DNA of 64,000 bases from the NCBI RefSeq assembly GCF_043951865.1, contig NZ_JBINJF010000008.1, positions 62,001-126,000 on the forward strand, written 5' to 3'. The translations under genes were made by a program, and so were the position numbers. The notes beneath the pieces are model-generated. The model saw only the letters and a list, made by a program, of their open reading frames with translations, did not search any database and was not told where the DNA came from. Of this stretch, positions 60,390 through 64,000 are shown piece after piece; the first letter of the stretch is position 1; each line of letters opens with the position of its first letter. The DNA is from JAMQKA01 sp043951865 (GTDB taxonomy: Bacteria > Bacteroidota > Rhodothermia > Balneolales > Balneolaceae).

Positions 60390-61973
60390 TCAGGCTACTT
60401 TTACGTTCACTTTTCGGCCTTTCACGCTGTTTTTATTCATTCCCTGGATAACCTGGCCCACATAGTTTCCGGGGATATCCACGAATGAGTGGCTTCGGCG
60501 AATATCGATATTGCCGATAACATTCCCGGGAATTCCGGTCTCACCCGCAATAGCCCCCACAATGTCTCCGGGATAAACCTTGTTCTGTTTACCAACGCTG
60601 AAGAAAAGTTTCACCATTGAGTCATCATTGTAGTCAACCTTGTTATTTTTGAACGGCTGAGTGTTTTTCTTTTCCTCCAATTCGCCCGTTTTCAACTTGA
60701 GCAGAGCGGCGGCTATTTCAATGGTCGTGAACCGTTCATCCGTATCCGTAAATGATTCTATCTGATCGATCCAGTCGCCCAGGCCTCCTTTTTCCAGGCT
60801 TTCGACAACCTCGTCCATATGGCTCGACAAGCGCGATTCCCGAACCTCCGCACTGCTCGGCATATCCAGATAATCCAGCTTGTTTTTTATCTGCCGCTCT
60901 ATCGTCTTCAGTTGCTTGTTCTTGCGGCGCGATGTAAACGTAATTGCCTTGCCGGAGCGTCCTGCACGCCCGGTGCGGCCGATACGGTGCACGTAATATT
61001 CCGGGTCCTGCGGTACATCATAATTAAAGACCACATCCACATCTTCTACATCGATACCGCGGGCGGCCACATCGGTGGCAACAAGAATATCGATCTGCTT
61101 TTTGCGAAACTTGTCCATAACGCGGTCGCGCTGGTTCTGGCTCAGGTCGCCATTGATAAAGTCGCTGCCGTACCCGCGGGAAATCAGCTCATTGGTAAGC
61201 GACTCCGTCTTCCGCTTGGTATTGCAAAACACCAGGGCCAGCGTGAAGTCATTGGTGTCCATAAATCGGCAAATCGCATCGGTACGTACAGAATCGCGTA
61301 CCTCCACCAGGTACTGTTCAATATTGGGAGCCGTAATCGCTTCCCGCTCAATGGTCACCGTCTGGGGTTTATCCATATAGCGATTCATGATATCGCGGAT
61401 CGCCCGCGGAACCGTAGCAGAAAACATCACGGTTTGAATGGGACCGTTCGTATACGACAGTATCTTTTCCATGTCGTTGCGGAAGCCCATATTGAGCATT
61501 TCATCCGCTTCGTCAAAGACAATCATGTTCAGGTTGTCGATCTTCATGGTACCCCGCTGAAGGTGATCGATCGTACGGCCCGGAGTACCAACCACAATTT
61601 GCGCACCCCGTTTTATCGCTTTTATCTGCTGGCCGATTGACTGCCCGCCGTAGACGGGAACAACTTTCAAGCCCCCCACAAACTTGCCCAGCTTGATGAG
61701 CTCGCCTGTAACCTGGATCGCCAGCTCTCGCGTGGGACACTGTATCAACGCCTGCACATTTTTGCTGTCGGTATCGATTTTTTGCACCATCGGGATTCCG
61801 AATGCGGCCGTCTTGCCGGTTCCCGTCTGGGCTTGTCCCACGAGATCAGACCCCTCAAGTATTTTGGGAATACACTGTTCCTGTATCGCGGTAGGCTCTT
61901 CAAAGCCCATTTCAGTAATTGCACGTAACAGCTCGTCGCTGAGCTGGAGTTCGTTAAATGTTGATTCGTTCAT
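60390..61973 (-). CDS. DEAD-box RNA helicase with DbpA-type RNA-binding domain
   Basis: This is a 527-aa protein from ATG 61973. The Q motif is GFEEPTAIQEQCIP. Then come motif I AQTGTGKT, Ia PTRELA, II VFDEADEM (DEAD), III SAT, and VI HRIGRTGRAGR. After a charged linker, a DbpA RNA-binding domain occupies about 450-527 (VKLFFSVGKQNKVYPGDIVG, GETGIPGNVIGNIDI), the CsdA/DeaD layout. These helicases unwind structured RNA in ribosome assembly and cold adaptation. It is divergent from a cold-shock protein gene and has a long leader, fitting cold regulation. Confidence 0.95.
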   Translation of the reverse strand: MNESTFNELQLSDELLRAITEMGFEEPTAIQEQCIPKILEGSDLVGQAQTGTGKTAAFGIPMVQKIDTDSKNVQALIQCPTRELAIQVTGELIKLGKFVGGLKVVPVYGGQSIGQQIKAIKRGAQIVVGTPGRTIDHLQRGTMKIDNLNMIVFDEADEMLNMGFRNDMEKILSYTNGPIQTVMFSATVPRAIRDIMNRYMDKPQTVTIEREAITAPNIEQYLVEVRDSVRTDAICRFMDTNDFTLALVFCNTKRKTESLTNELISRGYGSDFINGDLSQNQRDRVMDKFRKKQIDILVATDVAARGIDVEDVDVVFNYDVPQDPEYYVHRIGRTGRAGRSGKAITFTSRRKNKQLKTIERQIKNKLDYLDMPSSAEVRESRLSSHMDEVVESLEKGGLGDWIDQIESFTDTDERFTTIEIAAALLKLKTGELEEKKNTQPFKNNKVDYNDDSMVKLFFSVGKQNKVYPGDIVGAIAGETGIPGNVIGNIDIRRSHSFVDIPGNYVGQVIQGMNKNSVKGRKVNVKVA

Positions 61974-62618
61974 CAAAAAAGTATTGAGTTTGAAACCCGG
62001 CTAAACGATCTCTCGGTAACTCCGCCACTCCCATCGGAACGGCTTGTTAACTCCAGGGTATCGTTGGTTCTATACCATTCACCCATGAGAAGCGTAAAGC
62101 TCCCCTCTGCTATCGCTGTAGAGCGATACGGCGGGTAGTTGTCCAGGGAAAGACCCTGTTCAGGATGTTAGTTGAGAAATCTGTCTAATCAGGTTGTTGA
62201 ATTAAAAAATGAATAAGTACCTGTTGCTACGTTAACACGCCAATCCGGCGTGTGCCTGATCCCACTTAACGCTTGTAACCAACGGGCACCGACAGACTTC
62301 AATAAAGAAGGGATGTAAGGAACCAGTAAACCAAACACCTAAAAGCGGGAATGGTGTAACTTCAGAACGAGCACAAAGTACAAAGAATAGTTCAGAAACC
62401 TATATTTATTTTTGCCACATACGCAAAACCCCGATTAAACCGGCGGGCGGTACTATTTTCTGTAATATTTATTTGGAATATTCCTGAGCTATCCCTTTAT
62501 TATTAATGTTATTTTTAATTCCCACCTGCGGCTGGTGTTCTGATATTAAGTGACGCGATAACGCAATTCTTGCATTAGTTCATTCTACGTATGGTGGCCA
62601 AACACTACTATATTTATT
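61974..62618. promoter_or_regulatory. 645-bp divergent leader between helicase and cold-shock genes
   Basis: No gene is visible. Small stems occur, including a perfect TATCGCT-GTAG-AGCGATA hairpin (62111-62128) and a short CAGGG/CCCTG stem about 30 bp further on. Long structured 5' UTRs are a hallmark of cold-induced transcripts, which makes this the likely control region for both flanking genes. The promoters were not located. Confidence 0.45.
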
Positions 62619-62834
62619 ATGCAACAAGGTACAGTAAAATGGTTTGATACGGAAAAAGGTTTCGGATTTATCAAACCTAACGAAGGTGGCAAAGATATTT
62701 TTGTACACCGAAACAACGTCGAAAATCTTGGCTACAACCAAGGACTTGAAGATGGAGAGAATGTAGAATTTGAAGTTGAAGAAACACCCAAGGGATTGAG
62801 TGCGATCAACGTTCAAAGTTTGGATTATGAATAA
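62619..62834 (+). CDS. Cold-shock protein (CspA family)
   Basis: This 71-aa OB-fold protein has the RNA-binding motifs RNP1 (KGFGFI, residues 13-18) and RNP2 (DIFVHR, near 27-32) in a standard cold-shock domain with an acidic C-terminal tail (INVQSLDYE). It acts as a single-stranded RNA/DNA chaperone. It is transcribed away from the DEAD-box helicase, another cold-linked gene, across a long leader. A strong terminator follows, so it is monocistronic. Confidence 0.96.
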   Translation: MQQGTVKWFDTEKGFGFIKPNEGGKDIFVHRNNVENLGYNQGLEDGENVEFEVEETPKGLSAINVQSLDYE

Positions 62835-62864
62835 GCACTAATCCACTGCACTGTCATCACACAG

Positions 62865-62893
62865 CCTGCTTTCCAATGGGAAGCAGGTTTTTT
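62865..62893 (+). terminator. Terminator of the cold-shock gene
   Basis: CCTGCTTTCC (62865-62874) pairs with GGGAAGCAGG (62878-62887) over AAT, with one G-T-like position, and is followed by TTTTTTATTTATT. It is a strong intrinsic terminator. Confidence 0.92.
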
Positions 62894-63081
62894 ATTTATT
62901 GCCAGTATGCAAAACGGCAGTGCTGAGAAGCGACTAAGTCAACGGGTTATCAAATAATTGGCAAGACAGGTACATCGATTTTTTCAGGCCTTCCTTTTTC
63001 TAGATGTTGGCATAGAAAGGGCAATTCGTGCGGCTTATATTATAACAAGGAATGTAATTTATAACCCCTAATCCCTGAGTT

Positions 63082-63189
63082 ATGCTTCAAATGCAAAGTA
63101 ACATGCTTGGGTTTTTGTTGCTCGTGGCCGGCATCCTGATCGGCGTGCTGATTGCATGGGTGATCAACAAACGCAATGAAGAGCAGTAA
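63082..63189 (+). CDS. Small single-span membrane protein (35 aa)
   Basis: A 36-codon frame (ATG 63082 to TAA 63187-63189) encodes a short polar start (MLQMQSN), one clear membrane helix (MLGFLLLVAGILIGVLIAWV) and a short charged tail (INKRNEEQ), suggesting N-out/C-in topology. Internal ATGs at 63091 and 63103 are possible starts. A strong terminator follows 30 bp later and an AT-rich region precedes it, so it looks like a discrete transcription unit. It is too short for routine gene calling. Function is unknown; such peptides often modulate larger membrane proteins. Confidence 0.6.
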   Translation: MLQMQSNMLGFLLLVAGILIGVLIAWVINKRNEEQ

Positions 63190-63218
63190 TTTTACAGTAT
63201 GGTTCATCGATAATAAGA

Positions 63219-63254
63219 AACCTGCCGGGCTTTGAAAATCCGGCAGGTTTTTTT
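63219..63254. terminator. Bidirectional terminator between the small membrane gene and fabF
   Basis: AACCTGCCGG (63219-63228) pairs with CCGGCAGGTT (63240-63249), followed on the plus strand by TTTTT. On the minus strand it ends fabF, with a weaker run of Ts. Confidence 0.85.
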
Positions 63255-63274
63255 ATTACACGGCGGAAGTCTCA

Positions 63275-64000
63275 TCATACCTTTCTGAACACTACAATTC
63301 CGTTGTGTCCTCCAAACCCGAAGGTATTGCTCATCACCACATCCACGTTGGTTTCAACCGCTTCGTTGAGAACAATATTCAGGGTATCGGGAATCTGCTC
63401 ATCCATCTCTTCGGTATTGATTGTCGGCGGGATGATCCCTTCCCGTATCGCTTTGACAGAAGCGACCGCTTCAGCGGCACCGGCAGCCCCAAGCAGGTGA
63501 CCCGTCATTGATTTTGTGGCGCTGATGTGCAGGCTCTTGGGCTCTTCTCCGAAGAGAGAGACCGTCGCCTTTATCTCGCTCAGGTCGCCTACGGGGGTGG
63601 AAGTGGCATGGCAATTCAGATAGTCCACCTCTTCGGGAGCTATCTCCGCTTCGTCCAGGGCCCGCCGCATCGCCTCTTTGGCCCCTTTCCCTTCCGGGTG
63701 GGTAGCCGTCATGTGGTAGGCATCGGCCGTCATGGAAGCGCCGACGACTTCGGCATAGATCGGGGCCCCGCGCTTTTTGGCATGCTCATATTCCTCGAGC
63801 ACCAGGGCCGCAGCTCCTTCACCCATCACAAACCCGTCGCGGTCCACATCAAACGGCCGGCACGCACGCTGGGGATCTTCGTTGTGGGTAGACATCGCCC
63901 GCATCGCGGAAAACCCGCCCACGCACGCTTCGGTAATGCCGGCTTCCGACCCCCCAGTAACGATGACATCTGCCTGGCCCCAACGAATGTAGTTCAGCGC
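63275..64000 (-). CDS. fabF: 3-oxoacyl-[ACP] synthase II, C-terminal part (5' end outside window)
   Basis: The frame is open to the window edge (242 codons). The visible part begins ALNYIRWGQADVIVTGGSEA, includes FDVDRDGFVMGEGAAALVLE, and holds two catalytic histidine regions: NCHATSTPVGD and KSMTGHLLGAAG. It ends in FGFGGHNGIVVFRKV. The Cys nucleophile lies beyond the window. FabF condenses malonyl-ACP with acyl-ACP in fatty-acid elongation. An internal Met at 63922 is not the start. An acyl-carrier protein gene is expected further along the minus strand. Confidence 0.96.
   Translation of the reverse strand, partial: ALNYIRWGQADVIVTGGSEAGITEACVGGFSAMRAMSTHNEDPQRACRPFDVDRDGFVMGEGAAALVLEEYEHAKKRGAPIYAEVVGASMTADAYHMTATHPEGKGAKEAMRRALDEAEIAPEEVDYLNCHATSTPVGDLSEIKATVSLFGEEPKSLHISATKSMTGHLLGAAGAAEAVASVKAIREGIIPPTINTEEMDEQIPDTLNIVLNEAVETNVDVVMSNTFGFGGHNGIVVFRKV

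Overview
The window comes from a Bacteroidota-like bacterium, most likely a Balneolales/Rhodothermota relative. This is inference. It rests on SusC-type TonB receptors with a carboxypeptidase-regulatory-like N-terminal domain, DUF4293, DUF4834 and DUF2911 proteins, weak or absent Shine-Dalgarno sites on most genes, and moderate G+C. No rRNA, prophage, CRISPR array or intact IS is visible. Most of the window is ordinary housekeeping and transport DNA.

0-13 kb: the 3' end of a sensor histidine kinase and its partner NtrC-type sigma-54 activator; two small unknown genes leading into a KtrB-KtrA potassium uptake pair; an APC permease fused to two universal-stress domains; a Ste24-like M48 protease; a decayed reading frame; and an exported TIM-barrel isomerase, ChbG/YdjC-type deacetylase and CutC-like cluster.

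13-31 kb: a VCBS-repeat gene remnant, lipoprotein MsrA, DUF2911, and an EamA transporter without a normal start codon. Then a TonB receptor under a TPP riboswitch (predicted thiamine uptake), an M28 lipoprotein peptidase, a 162-bp foldback MITE, and an M14 carboxypeptidase preceded by six copies of a heptanucleotide. PolX, an aldo/keto reductase, a sodium/solute symporter, a VOC protein and prmC follow. Three copies of an unknown ~105-bp structured repeat lie between genes here.

31-36 kb: a DnaA-box-rich AT-rich gap (probable oriC), dnaA, folB-folK-deoxynucleoside kinase-DUF4834, a TPR protein and tRNA-Leu(GAG). Next to the tRNA are a decayed ORF and a TPR gene whose base use looks foreign.

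38-54 kb: FkbM methyltransferase, DUF4293, a DMT transporter, a heme-type TonB receptor, an MltF-like transglycosylase, a complete RsbV-RsbW-RsbU partner-switching module, two lipoproteins, an iron-type ABC permease/ATPase preceded by a 19-bp metalloregulator-like palindrome, PlsC and a CYTH protein.

54-64 kb: glpK-glpD, a GH31 alpha-glucosidase, a divergent DEAD-box helicase/cold-shock pair with a long structured leader, a 35-aa membrane protein too short for usual gene calls, and the 3' part of fabF.

The strongest candidates for something undescribed are the three-copy structured repeat, the heptamer tract before the M14 peptidase, and two transporter genes whose homologous N-termini extend beyond any ATG/GTG/TTG.
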